DNA from: Hyalella azteca
Taxonomy: Eukaryota; Arthropoda; Malacostraca; Amphipoda; Hyalellidae
Reading direction: 5' to 3'
Length of the DNA stretch: 64,000 bases
Assembly (NCBI RefSeq): GCF_000764305.2
Contig: NW_025935811.1
Span: 206,402 to 270,401 of the forward strand
The notes beneath the pieces were generated by a model. The model was given only the letters and a program-made list of their open reading frames with translations. It searched no databases and was not told the origin of the DNA. Position numbers and translations under genes: made by a program. Positions 1 to 10,760 of this stretch are shown one piece after another (positions within the stretch are counted from its first letter, which is position 1; each line of letters opens with the position of its first letter).

Positions 1-376
1 TAAAGTAATGACAACTCCAGAGTGCTTCAGCAGCGTTTGAGTTCTAGTAATGAACGCTCCTGAGTTCCTTAGCTCTGTAAGAATTTTAGTTATGAAAGAT
101 CCTGAGTGCCTTAGCTCTGTTAAAGTTCTAGTAATGGCAGCTCCCGAGTCCCTTAGCTCTGTGAGAGTTCTAGTAATGGCAGCTCCCGAGTCCCTTAGCT
201 CTGTGAGAGTTCTAGTTATGGCAGCTCCCGAGTCCCTTAGCTCTGTAAGAGTTCTAGTAATGAAATCTCCTGAGTCCCTTAGCTCTGTAAGAATTCTAGT
301 TATGAAAGGTCCTGAGTGCTTTAGCTCTGTGAGAGTTATAGTAATGAAAGTTCCTCAGTCCCTTAGCTCTGTAAGA
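1..376 (+). repeat. 42-bp minisatellite, about 8-9 copies
   Basis: Tandem copies of a 42-bp unit, with clear starts at 39, 81, 123, 165, 207, 249, 291 and 333 and a degenerate copy before 39. Each unit contains TTAGCTCTGT followed by an AGTTCTAGT-type block. Because 42 is a multiple of three, one frame stays open from 50 to 427 and reads as a 14-residue peptide repeat (type APESLSSVRVLVM). I treat this as a by-product of unit length, since there is no splice context and no known family. Two further copies lie at 761-846. Confidence 0.9.
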
Positions 377-423
377 GTTTCTTATGAGTATATATGCGGT
401 AGGAGCGTTGCAATGTGCGGTGT

Positions 424-655
424 GTAAAGTAGTTCGGGGAGTGGTTACAGTTCAGAGTACCATAATTGGAGATGAGAGGCGCGGGTTCGATCCCAGCTCT
501 GTGCGCCAGTTTCTGGTCAGAATCGGCAAGGAGGCCGGGCGGTTAAGCAAAGCAAAATTGAAGCAGCGAATTGCGAGTTCAAGCTGGCAACAAGCTGTGG
601 ATGTTCTGCAATGTTAAGAATCGGCGACAGGCCTACGGCCTAATATACGCTGAAA
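424..655 (+). mobile_element. tRNA-derived SINE, copy 1 (degraded head)
   Basis: The body matches the better preserved SINE at 27.7-27.96 kb (minus strand). Shared blocks are a pol III B box (GGTTCGATCCC, about 486-496), a CAGTTTCTGGTCAGAATCGG block, a GAGGCCGGGCGGTTAA block and a tail of the type GGCCTACGGCCTAATA. The A-box region is degraded (GGGGAGTGGTTA instead of TGGCCCAGTGGTTA). It is probably inactive. Confidence 0.75.
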
Positions 656-893
656 CCGCTAAACCGCTATATAATGCGAATCCAGTAACAAGCAGGAAGT
701 AGGGAAATAACATTTCTAGAAGAACTGCAGCACAAGGGCATCGAAGTATTAGTATCATAAGAGTTCTAGTAATGAAAGCTCCCGAGTCCCTTAGCTCTGT
801 AAGAGTTCTAGTTATGAAAGGTCCTGAGTGCCTTAGCTCTGTGAGAGTTTCTTATGAGTATATATGCGGTAGGAGCGTTGCAATGTGCGGTGT

Positions 894-1125
894 GTGAAGT
901 AGTTCTGGGAGTGGTTAAAGTTCAAAGTACCATAATTGGAGCAGAGAGGCGCGGGTTCGATCCCAGCTCTGTGCGCCAGTTTCCTGTCAGAATCGGCGAG
1001 GAGGCCGGGCGGTTAAGCAAAGCAAAATTGAAGCAGTGAATTGCGAGTTCAAGCTGGCAACAAGCTATTGATGTTCTGCAATGTTAAGAATCGGCGACAG
1101 GCCTACGGCCTAATATACGCTGAAA
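894..1125 (+). mobile_element. tRNA-derived SINE, copy 2 (duplicate of copy 1)
   Basis: Same element as at 424-655, carried along in the 470-bp duplication. The B box GGTTCGATCCC is intact near 953-963 and the A-box region carries the same degradation, so it was duplicated after insertion and is not an independent insertion. Confidence 0.75.
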
Positions 1126-1228
1126 CCGCTATGCCGCTATATAATGCGAATCCAGTAACAAGCAGGCAGTAGGGAAATAACATTTCTAGAAGAACTGCAG
1201 CACAAGGGCATCGAAGTATTAGTATCAT

Positions 1229-1857
1229 TGATGTACTAGAAGCGTTAGTGTACCAAGAATATACTACTTCTATGATTACAGTCCAAGTATAAGATAAGCG
1301 CATAAAATGAAGTGATCGATTGCATATCCATTGCAATTATCACATAAATTGGCAAAAATACCATCCGTTTTTCTTAGTCGAAGAGAAATTTATTAAAGTC
1401 TACTACCAAAGTGATGTTGTGAAGCATCACGTCTGAGAATCCAGTGATCACCTTTTGTCGCAGACGCTCCACCGTTCATTGGTTAACGTCCAAGGACGCT
1501 AAGAATTCAAAAAAATAACGTAAATTCAAAAAGAATAATTCAGATAGTAAGTGCTTCCCCCAAAAAATTTGCAAAATTTCATTGAGAACGTTTTGAAGAC
1601 CAGCTTCATCATCAGCTCAAATTTTATTAATGAATTCAGGTAGTAAAGGTAAAAACCAAAATTTAGACCTCAAATTGATTATGCATGTATAATAGAATTA
1701 TTAACCGAAGATGAATTAAGCTAGTTTAGTATGAAAACATGATGAATCTTCTGCACATTTTTTTCCTTTAAATTTAAATATAATCGTGCAAATAAAGTAT
1801 ATATTAATAGACAAAAAATATCTGACTCTTATTTATCGATCGTATAAGTATAGTGTT
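1229..1857. other. AT-rich intergenic DNA
   Basis: No supported gene, RNA or repeat. The only long reading frame (1103-1336, minus) is an AT-rich chance frame overlapping the end of the duplicated repeat. Confidence 0.6.
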
Positions 1858-1931
1858 AGTATAGAAACCAATCTATAGTATAGAAACCAATCTATAATAT
1901 TTCTGACATACTATAGATTGGTTTCTATACT
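1858..1931. repeat. Perfect 24-bp inverted repeat with doubled left arm
   Basis: The left arm at 1858-1881 is repeated with one mismatch at 1877-1900. The right arm at 1908-1931 is the exact reverse complement of 1858-1881. The shared core is ATAGAAACCAATCTATAG. This makes a foldback that can pair the right arm with either left copy. It could be a MITE remnant or simple foldback DNA; I see no target-site duplication. Confidence 0.9.
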
Positions 1932-3554
1932 TTTTCCATTAGTAAAGCATTTTTTTGCGTGGAAATAATTCAAGCTGTACTTTCGTTGTGCGCGCCGACT
2001 CTAGAGAACAGGAATGCCAATCAAGCGGCGGCAAAAGCCAACACTGCAGATTTTATGGCCAGGTAGAACACATTTATTTGCAGTTCCTAAGAGCACCGAC
2101 ACAAACAGGGCCCGCTTTCGAGGACCATGTCGTTTGATTCTCGAACGTAAACATTCAAACAATACATTGATTTGGTAGTATACGAAATAAAATATATTTA
2201 ATCGTGTTACATCTCATAATCTAATCTAATTATCATAATCTCACTTAATACCTTCAGGCTAGAAAAAAATAAAAACAAGAAGATTATCCATCCAATGTCA
2301 GTCCCCCTGTAAAGCCTTGCCCTTATTCTAGCTGAACGTATTGAATATTAAGCGTCTTTAATCTGAAAACCCTTTGATCAGCGTCCCATTTTATATTTAT
2401 CCAAGTTTTCTGAAGTATGATATTTTTGCCAGACAAAAAGTGTGCACCTTTAAATCGTATCAATTCTGTTAAAAATAGTTCATGAATACTATCTGATCAA
2501 GTTCTCGTCTAAAATTACCTTAATTTACATGTTTTCAGTATATAGAACTGCAAGTGTATCGCTGTGGGGTGATTAAAAAAATTATGCAAAAAAACGTATA
2601 TATAAAAAGTAAATATCTGCGTTGAGAGATTTCCAACACGAAGACATCGTGATGAAGAACGATTTATCTTCACTGACTTTCACAACTGAGATTCAACACA
2701 GTAACGTCATGAATGAGACAGCTAATTAAAACAACAAGGCAATCGAGTAGGAAGAACAGAACGCGGACTACAAACAACTGACGTGCACAAAAAGCTACCG
2801 CAACAGAAACACGAACATCTGCTGTGACAATCCAAGTGACGTGCACTGAGCGATCGGTCATCGAGACGAGGGTGCGAACAACATCAAAAAACTTGCTTAA
2901 CTTCTCGTCTTCGACGACGACTTGACGATGCTTGAAGAGGAGGAAGGAGGGCTGCTAAGCTGGATTAGGTTTTATTTTATGTTTATTAAAAATTTTATTC
3001 GGCAAGAACCGACGTGCATTAGGTGTAATTCTTATTACAGGAACGAAAATCTGCGTTGTAATAAAATGAATATGACTTTTTTGCGCTGTAGAGCGTCCTT
3101 TAAGAAGCAAATAATTTTCGAATAAATGATCGAGGTGCCGCGAGGAAGACAGAATCGAATGAAACCTATTTTAAAGGCGACCTAGTTTCACAAAACAAGC
3201 AGCAATATGTCCAAAGTCGAATTATGGCTCCTGCGCGCAACAATACGCCCGTCAGATAGGGTTGCTGCTTCCTGCCACCATACCTCCTAGAGTGAGTGTC
3301 GCTGTGCGCAACAATACGCTGTTAAATTATAACAAATTACTGTCATAGACGCAAATCATACGCCGCGAGTATTGCGGGTGCGGGCGCTGCTTCTTCGAGC
3401 TTCTAATGGCCTGCGCCTGGCTCTTAATTTCGTTCCGATTGGACGCGAGTTATTGAATAGTTTTACGTACGGTAAAGCGAGCCTGGGTAGCGCTCCAATT
3501 TATGACTCGACTGTACCATTACTTGCGGTGTCGCCCTAAGCTTTACCGCTAGAT
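1932..3554. other. Intergenic DNA, no supported gene
   Basis: Mostly AT-rich. A short open stretch at 1955-2137 (plus) contains four cysteines but lacks an acceptor and an ATG. The word GCGCAACAATACGC occurs at about 3235 and 3308, and a near match (GTAACAATACGCTC) recurs at about 5440, suggesting scraps of a dispersed repeat. Nothing else is supported. Confidence 0.5.
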
Positions 3555-3618
3555 ACTCAGTTCAGCCGCTGATTTAACGTCTCCGAACTCAGTTCAGCCG
3601 CTGATTTAACGTCTCTGA
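3555..3618 (+). repeat. 32-bp tandem duplication
   Basis: Two adjacent, near-identical 32-bp copies starting at 3555 and 3587, sharing ACTCAGTTCAGCCGCTGA and a TTTAACGTCT block. Local replication slippage is the simplest explanation. Confidence 0.9.
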
Positions 3619-4510
3619 ACCGCTACTGATTCTTTCACATGGCCCTGATGTGGTCTTAAAGAACGATCCGAGCTACACGACACTAATTATTTTCTTGAAG
3701 AAGGGCGCAATATGTAACAGAACCAGCGTATGATTGCCGCTGAACTTGCTTTAAACGGTACGCTAGAAGGAAAGTTTTGAGTTTAAATGGTGTCCCTGCG
3801 CCTGGTCTTTAAAATCAAATCAAGCTTATATTAAACTGATTTTAAAATTTTTATTTGCAATTTTAATGAAGCTAACATTGTAATTTTGAAGTAGAATTGC
3901 AAGCTTTCCAATGCCCTAAATTGAAAGCTGGCGTATGAGTATATTTTCTTGTTTATCGTTTATGATAATTTTAAGCGAGCAATTAACTGCTGTATTCCCT
4001 AGCTCAATATCAACGCTCTATTAATATAAAATTGATAACGTTCCTTGTTGACTTATTGATCACATAAAATGATAAAATTCTACAATTGATTCCACACACA
4101 CGAAAGTCACAATCAATTCACTCACTAGATAGAATTTATTAACAAAAATCATATAAATGTCTACAATAATGAAATACGAAAAAAATTTATTAACAGAAAA
4201 TGCGACACAAAATCTGAAATATACCCTTATTCCCTTATTGTGCACTCTAAAGTAGCCAGTACGAATCAGAGGCGATAATAAAGTAGTACTGAGTGACTAA
4301 ACTTGACATGTATCAGCAATACGCGCTGTGAAGGAAAGCCTGCGCATGGTCCTAGCTCAGCGGCGCTGTAGTGCAATAGGAGCGGCGCCCCGCTGTGCGC
4401 GAGATGAGTGCGCGCAACAGACGTCACAACACGCGCGATGTACGGTGCCACTGCCGTGACTATTGCACCACACTCAAAACAATCTAGAGTTTCATGCTGC
4501 TTATCCTGCG
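3619..4510. other. Intergenic DNA with one GC-rich pocket
   Basis: AT-rich, except for about 4320-4450, which is GC-rich. A minus-strand ATG frame of 84 codons covers 4266-4520, but it shows no recognisable domain and no splice context. I do not call it a gene. Confidence 0.5.
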
Positions 4511-4757
4511 CCAGCACCATGTTTCCTTGTTAAATTATTATCTTGAATTAAAAAAGACTTCTTCAACGGAAGAAACCTTTTTTTTATCCTTCACAATCAC
4601 CATGTTCCTTGAAATTATTAATTATTATCTTGAATTGTAAAAGGCTTCTTCAACGGAAGAAACTTTTTTTTATCCTACACAATCACCATGTTTCCTTGTA
4701 ATTATAAATTATTATCTTGAATTGTAAAAGGCTTCTTCAACGGAAGAAACCTTTAAT
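4511..4757 (+). repeat. 87-bp tandem repeat, about 2.8 copies
   Basis: The block TTCTTCAACGGAAGAA recurs at 4559, 4646 and 4733 (87-bp spacing). Each unit also contains CACCATGTTTCC and TTATTATCTTGAATT. The TTCTTC-AACG-GAAGAA core is a small stem-loop present in every unit. Confidence 0.9.
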
Positions 4758-6441
4758 ATTTTGTTATTTCATTTTTTAACTACAATTTAGGTGAATAAGT
4801 TAAGGTGATCTATGCTAGAAAACATAAAATCCGGATTAATCCTGAATTCAATCAATACAGAGTTCCATGGATAAAATTTATGCGACAAACAAAATTAAGT
4901 AAGGTTTGGACGGGAAAATTCTTAATGACATTCCTATGCCAGAAAATGGAATTCAATATATTATTTCTAGTCAATTACATTTTAATCCACCAGCAATATT
5001 ACCCGCGCATTAAGGAGTAAGAAGTCAGTCAGGAATAATAATTGTTTAGCAGATGAATGATTCATCTTCATTTTACTAAATAACTCATCTTGGTTAATTT
5101 TATAATGAAATGCGTAACAGCTAATAAGATATATTGAGTACGGTAATAGGTATAAATTATTTAGCATCAAACTTCATATTGTGCTTCATTCTAAATTAAA
5201 ACATTCAGTATCTAGGTCGGGGCTTATAATTATACGTTTCGTTATATTCAAATTTTTGTTACACAACAATTCATTTATCCATTGTTCGGGCCAAATTTCC
5301 GTACAAGGTTTACCGTGGCAATTACGGCGGAATTACCATAGTCTTGTTGAATGTCCTCTCATTATGTGTTGGCAAATCATCTGTTCAAAGACGGAATATT
5401 GATTTCAAATCAACGTCCCTGAGTAGAAGTTGCTAAGTGTAACAATACGCTCATAAATAAGAGTTGCTGAATAATCAAAAAATCATAGTAACATCTAATC
5501 CGAAGAGAGCTATGCATTGAAAGGCTGATAACATTACACCGTGTATTTCAGTTTCAGAAATACTTATGCTCTCAAGCTCGATTAGGACAATTTTATTCGA
5601 CACCCACTGAATAGTGGATCAACTTGTTATTCTCAAGTGCACCTTGAGTTCAATTAATCAAATAACTGACGCTTCATTCCTCATCTTTACTCTCGCCTAA
5701 TATACTGGGATAGATTCCTATTAACTAAAGATACCAACGCACGAAATAGCGACAGCGAAACCGGGCACTAATAAAAATTTTAGTGCGCAAAGTTCGCCTT
5801 GTTTGTGAAAGCATCCTTGTCGAAAGTTAAACCTGCATTTGAGCAAGCGAGTGTCAAATAATTTTTCCTGGTTGAGATTTTCCGGTGGTCGGTCCATGCG
5901 CAGGAAAAGCAGAGTCAACAGGTCTATACTAAGAGTCTTCGCGCTGGAGGCTCCATCTGAAGTGGCCCACACTACACAACCACTCCTGATGGTTTGTCTT
6001 GCACTCAACCCACTCGTTTAACCCAGGGAAAAGAAGTTGAGGAGGTATACCGACTGAGCTTTGAGCTATAGTTTTCTATGCAATAAGAGTGGAATTAGCA
6101 GTATAAAACTTAAATAGATCTACAGGGTATTACTACGAATGTGGGTATTTCAGTGGCCACGCAATATGAGTGCTTGAAGATGCAGTTACATTTAATTTAA
6201 TGCAGTTGCATTTACGAAATTAATGAATGCGTATTTAATAGGATGAATATTTCATTCTTTTATATTAAAATATTCATTATAATTTTCCAATATATATGTG
6301 TAATAAGAATAATATGAAATGTTCATTTTAATTTGCTCCTACAAGAAAACAACGAACATTGTGATTACTTGACGTAGGCTGCTCTTCATTTTATTGTTAC
6401 ATCTATTATTATAATTATCAATATTAATTTTTTCATTACAG
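4758..6441. other. AT-rich intergenic DNA
   Basis: No firmly supported gene. At 5721-6021 there are overlapping open frames on both strands (95 codons minus, about 60 plus). The minus frame could contain an exon around 5835-5935, but the flanking splice signals are weak. Left unassigned. Confidence 0.5.
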
Positions 6442-6634
6442 CTGGCAATACGATGCTTTCCCTAAAATTGCTCACAGTATATCAAATGAAATACTCAAAG
6501 ATTTTATTGATGTGCTCGAGCCAGTAAAGACAGAACCGCTCGATCAGATGCCAGATCAATTACGACATCCGAAACCACGAACTTTTAAGGAATCCATTCA
6601 ATGTCAAAAATCCAACCCAACATCATTGCCATGA
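6442..6634 (+). CDS. Possible terminal exon, 63 codons, unknown protein
   Basis: A pyrimidine-rich tract ending in a strong acceptor (TTTTTTCATTACAG, AG at 6440-6441) is followed by a frame open for 63 codons (6443-6631) that ends in TGA at 6632-6634. The peptide starts WQYDAFPKIAHSISNE and continues with an acidic segment (DFIDVLEPVKTEPLDQMP) and a basic, proline-containing end. The composition looks protein-like, not like translated AT-rich DNA. There is no ATG, so it would be the last exon of a plus-strand gene whose other exons I cannot find. The family is not recognised. It could still be a chance frame behind a cryptic acceptor. Confidence 0.35.
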
Positions 6635-8070
6635 TGAAATTTAATATCAAATTACCCAAGTTTCAAGAATATAACTCTCAGTAATTCTCTTGTATCTGGC
6701 CAAGCGTAGTCTTCAGTCTACAAGATCCAAGGAAAACGTTAATGCTTCGATGCCGATCGCAAAGAGCTAGTCAAGTTTACTGAGGAAAGTTCAGGTGCAA
6801 AATGACTTCGTTCAAGCGTACGGTGGCTTTAATTAGGAGCCAAGTGCCCCTGCTAGAGATACGACCGCCGTTACGGACATCACGGCCCTGATAACGACCA
6901 AAGAACGGCCAGCCCGCTCGTCTCTTCTAAGCAGCTTCTTTCAGTAATAGAATGACGTTCTACTCGAGACGCTTGATTCTGATGAACAATTGTTCGTTTA
7001 ATTTATTCAATGTCATGAGCTGAGTATATAAGCTAGCTCAAGCAATCATAAGAAGCTATCCATAAACTGATACACTCACAAGAAGATCCTCATATGAATA
7101 ACTTATAATGGATAGGCAGCAATTTAAAAATTCTCATCTGAAGGTCGTGGAGAGGCTCATATCAAAATGTCGTAGCTGGTCAGGACATTGATTTCAATGC
7201 TAAATTTAATCATTCATGACACATTCTTATTGAATGATAAATATTATTTTTTACACTTTTCAATGTTTAACTCTCAAATGGTTAACTTATCAACCCAGAT
7301 AACGAGATAGGCAAGCGGATCATTTTCAGTAAATGCCGACGGAATTAGTTGATAGAGCATTGGTCACACATGCAGAATTATTTATATATTGAATACGTTC
7401 CTATCCAAGTTTTTAGCTCGTGTAATATAGTGGCAATAATTACATCTAATCATACTGTATATTAAATTTTAGTATTTAAGTTCATAAATTGCTATAAACT
7501 TCCCCTGCCCGTATGTGTATAGCGAACTATAAGTAGACGAGCGCTTTGCGTCTACTTATATTGAATGTTCGCGACTTTTTGTCTTCGTCGCGTGCATTTG
7601 TGACGCGTTAAAGCGACTGACGTGAAGTGCCTTAAGCTCCTCGTAAACATCCTTCAATTCTGCACTAGAAAAGCGGACTCAAACCCTATATTTTAGAGAA
7701 CAAAACACGGCAAGCGCGCGGTCACTTTTAAAAGTCAAGCAAGAGTGATCTAGATTCATTGTATTGTTAAACTTTGCATGTCATGAAGTGCATCCACATG
7801 TTGTGCATGTAAAATTTTCTATAAAGAGTGAGTTCATGCGCTTAAAAATATAATAAAGGAATATGTAATGTATTAACGTTCGTTTGTGTATTAAAATGCG
7901 CATGAACTGCCAATTGCCTTTCAAATTTAGCATTTAAACCTAATTCTCTGATTAAATTCTGGGTTTTGAACTGGATTATATATCGACATTGCGACTATCA
8001 TTCACGTCATTTAATATTTAAAATATTCAGCTATAGCATTAGAATGATTCCAGACAAATGAGATATGGCA
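6635..8070. other. AT-rich intergenic DNA
   Basis: No supported gene; contains the hairpin at 7528-7560, listed separately. Confidence 0.55.
7528..7560. repeat. 12-bp perfect stem-loop
   Basis: TATAAGTAGACG (7528-7539) and CGTCTACTTATA (7549-7560) are exact reverse complements around a 9-nt loop. No coding context; it could be a small foldback or a structured-RNA stem. Confidence 0.85.
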
Positions 8071-8201
8071 TACATATTGAATGCTCTAGACTACATGCTA
8101 CATATTGAATGCTCTAGACTTCATGCTACATATTGAATGCTCTAGACTTCATGCTACATATTGAATGCTCTAGACTGCATGCTACATATTGAATGCTCTA
8201 T
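8071..8201 (+). repeat. 28-bp minisatellite, about 4.7 copies
   Basis: Copies start at 8071, 8099, 8127, 8155 and 8183 (partial). The unit begins TACATATTGAATGCTCTAGA and is highly uniform, which suggests recent expansion. Confidence 0.93.
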
Positions 8202-9234
8202 TGAATGTTTGTCAAAAAAATTCAATAATTATTAGCCGTCTAAAAATTATACGGTTGTAATCTACTACTCGCCAAAACCGATCGTATTTTTAAATCATCA
8301 AGACCGCTGCAGTCTCATTTTTGTTCGCGCATCTAAATACTTTCCAATCCCTCACGTAAATCACCATGTCCATTACGAATCGTCTTTTTTAGTTTGAATT
8401 TGAGTAGCAATTATGTCCTGTTGGGTAAGTGGTCTTCATCCATAAGATGAATCATTCGTGTAATGGTCGTAATCGATCATTACACAAATACGCGCAAAAA
8501 TAGGTCATAGTTTTTTTTCAATTCGAGTGATACTCACCCAGGAAAATATCCAACTTCTATTTGCAGTTGAAGAAAATGATTCTACACTATGAAATATTAT
8601 TATAGTGATGATTTTTATCATCATTGTCTTTAGTAATTTGACCAATGATGTACCAAAATTCCGTTAGTATATCCATGGGCAAAGAAATTCTCGACGTCAT
8701 CAACAAGTGCGGTGCGTAACATCACGGTAATTTTTTAGGAATGGCATGAAATTTAGAGATCATGCTGTGGGAAAAAAGGTGTTGGCGATTGGCATTAAAG
8801 TTATCAAAATTGAACATAGTAAATTCCCGAGAACTGTTGAATTTTTCTTCAACTATTCCAAAATCTCAATCACATGTTTACGGTTTTTTCGTGGAGTTCG
8901 TAAACAAATGATAGCCAAGATTTGACCAATACCTTACAATGCTCCTATTAGCTTGATCAATAAGTGCGAACAATATCCTGCGCGATACATTGTGAAAATT
9001 AACTGTATTGCTATTTACTAATTATATTCCTGTTATTTCTCACATGTATCTTAACGTCACACACCGCAGAATGTTGTTCTAACTCCAGAACTGAACACAA
9101 AATATTGTGTATTTTCATATCTCGCACATGACCTGCATCTCTATGGAAGACATCGCAAATTCTCAGGTGCGTGAGAACGTGCGTTCGGACTCGCCTTTCG
9201 CGGTAGAAGCTCCATGCTCCAATGACTGCCTGCA
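8202..9234. other. AT-rich intergenic DNA
   Basis: No supported gene. A short inverted pair GTGTAATG/CATTACAC lies near 8458-8485. A 24-codon frame around 8648-8720 ends at a possible donor but has no clear acceptor. Confidence 0.5.
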
Positions 9235-9236
9235 AA

Positions 9237-9515
9237 CAAACCAGGCGGCTGGGCTGCTGAGGGCTTCTGAGGGCTGCTGAGGGCTGCTGAAGACTGTTGA
9301 GGCTGCGGAGGCTGCGAGGAATGCTGCATGTGGGCGGCTGAGGGCTTCTGAGGGCTTCTGAGGGCTTCTGAGGGCTGTTAAGGCTGCTGAGAGCGGCTGA
9401 ATTCTGTTAAGGCTGCTGAGAGCTGCTGAATTCTGTTAAGGCTGCTGAGAGCTGCTGAATTCCGTTGAGGCTGCGAGGAATGCTGCATGTGGGCTGCTGA
9501 GGGCTGTTGTGGGCG
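9237..9515 (+). repeat. G-rich degenerate tandem repeat (GGGCTGCTGA type)
   Basis: A decamer-based array of GGGCTGCTGA/GGGCTTCTGA units with embedded higher-order copies. A 27-bp unit containing GAGAGCTGCTGAATTC recurs about three times near 9388-9460. The block GAGGAATGCTGCATGTGGGC occurs both near 9315 and near 9474. Strong strand asymmetry (G and T, almost no C outside CTG). Confidence 0.88.
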
Positions 9516-10369
9516 GCTGAGGCCTACATGCACGTGCTTCAATGCAGCTGATGGAGGTAAGTTCTCAAATGGTCAATCGTTGCTAGTCGAGATTTTCGGA
9601 GAGATTATTTTATCTCAGCGCTCTATGCATGTCTATACTCGGATCCAATAGATTTTAGTGGAGGCCATCATGGAATGATTAGTTTATGTGAAGAAAAATA
9701 TATAATGGGTCATGCTTCTCGTGCAATGCGTTAGTTATGGATAAGCTATAAACAGATATAAATGGTGAGCAACAAAATTATATGTTTGCAGTTCATTGTG
9801 TCGCTACAGGTGTCAAATTGTTCCTAGATAAGTTAGGTTGATGAATCTTCAATTTTATTTAAAGATTAGGGTGATTAAATAAATCTTATGATGATAATAC
9901 CATCCTTTTCAAATTATAAATTTTAATACTCATCGCCCTTATTAGTGTAGAATCATTACGCACGTGGAGAAACTGAATTATAAGAAGTTTCCAAATGAAC
10001 GGTATACTTTTTTAAAATATCCTAATGAAGGATGTCATCCCAAAAATACGATTCAGAAAATACTTGACATTACATGTCGAGCATGTAATGTCAGGACGTG
10101 GAAAAACGAACATAATTTTTAATTGTATATCAGTTTTCAGAATTGGTTAGATTTTGGTGAGTGAAGACTGGCATAGGCCGGCAGAGAAGCAGTAGCTGCG
10201 TGTATGTATAGTGTATAGTGTATACCGCTGCCATACACACGCGGCCTGACGATGTACTCCAGACGCTGGGCAAGTCTCTTGAGACGCCCGCGAGGAATCC
10301 ACTTAGTAAACATGAAGCTCTTCCCCTGCTACCTTGCTTTTGGTGGAGTTCTGGTAGTGACATGTTGTC
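9516..10369. other. Intergenic DNA
   Basis: No supported gene. A palindromic stretch containing GACATTACATGTCGAGCATGTAATGTC lies at about 10066-10092. Otherwise unremarkable. Confidence 0.5.
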
Positions 10370-10440
10370 GTGATGTTGTGGTGGTGTTGTGGTGGTGTTG
10401 TGGTGGTGTTGTGGTGGTGGTGGTGTGGTGATGTGGTGGT
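10370..10440 (+). repeat. GTGGTGTTGTGGTG simple repeat
   Basis: Low-complexity run of GTG/GTT triplets. The minus strand reads as His/Thr/Pro runs, which explains the open minus frame across this region. Confidence 0.9.
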
Positions 10441-10490
10441 TATGTTGAGGTGATGGTGTCGTAGACCAGGTGGTGACAGTACAGCCTCGC

Positions 10491-10760
10491 CTTATCATCA
10501 CAATGGCGTAGACAATGCAAGCACAGCTACATCTTATCATCACAATGACGTGGACAATGCAAGCACAGCCCGGCCATCTTATCATCACAATGACGTAGAC
10601 AATGCAAGCACAGCCCAGCCATCTTATCATCACAATGACGTAGACCTGTCTCTTATACACATCTAGATGTGTATAAGAGACAGNCAATGCAAGCACAGCC
10701 CAGCCATCTTATCATCACAATGACGTGGACAATGCAAGCACAGCTCAGCCTCGCCTTATC
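10491..10760 (+). repeat. 42-45-bp minisatellite interrupted by adapter
   Basis: CTTATCATCACAATG recurs at 10491, 10533, 10578, 10623 and 10708, with a last shortened copy at 10755; each is followed by a GACAATGCAAGCACAGC block. The regular phase is broken at 10646 by a sequencing adapter plus an N, so true copy number and length are unknown. Confidence 0.92.
10646..10683. other. Nextera mate-pair junction adapter (artefact)
   Basis: CTGTCTCTTATACACATCT (10646-10664) followed at once by its reverse complement AGATGTGTATAAGAGACAG (10665-10683), then one N at 10684. This is the known junction left when tagmented DNA is circularised for Nextera mate-pair libraries. It is not biological. It also produces the well-known false peptide 'YTHLDVYKRQ' on the minus strand. 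Confidence 0.99.

Larger units (their letters stand above)
377..1228 (+). repeat. 470-bp tandem duplication (minisatellite plus SINE)
   Basis: The block 377-758 recurs at 847-1228 with an exact 470-bp offset and only scattered substitutions and no obvious indels. Each copy begins with a GTTTCTTATGAGTA block, contains a SINE-like body, and ends in AGTATCAT. Two 42-bp minisatellite copies at 761-846 sit between the blocks, so the duplicated unit is minisatellite plus SINE. Confidence 0.88.

Noticed and set aside
50..427. 125-codon frame with a 14-residue repeat (APESLSSVRVLVM)
   Set aside because: It is the translation of a 42-bp minisatellite; the period keeps the frame open and there is no splice or family support.
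486..496. tRNA gene suggested by the B box GGTTCGATCCC
   Set aside because: No cloverleaf with acceptor stem and anticodon; the same sequence recurs as part of a dispersed SINE.
8648..8720. 24-codon frame (MYQNSVSISMGKEILDVINK) as an exon
   Set aside because: No convincing acceptor, weak donor, and part of the sequence is echoed by a nearby diverged repeat (near 8953).
10130..10696. 188-codon minus frame across 10.1-10.7 kb
   Set aside because: It runs through GTG repeats, a 45-bp minisatellite and the adapter, whose translation 'YTHLDVYKRQ' is a known contaminant peptide.
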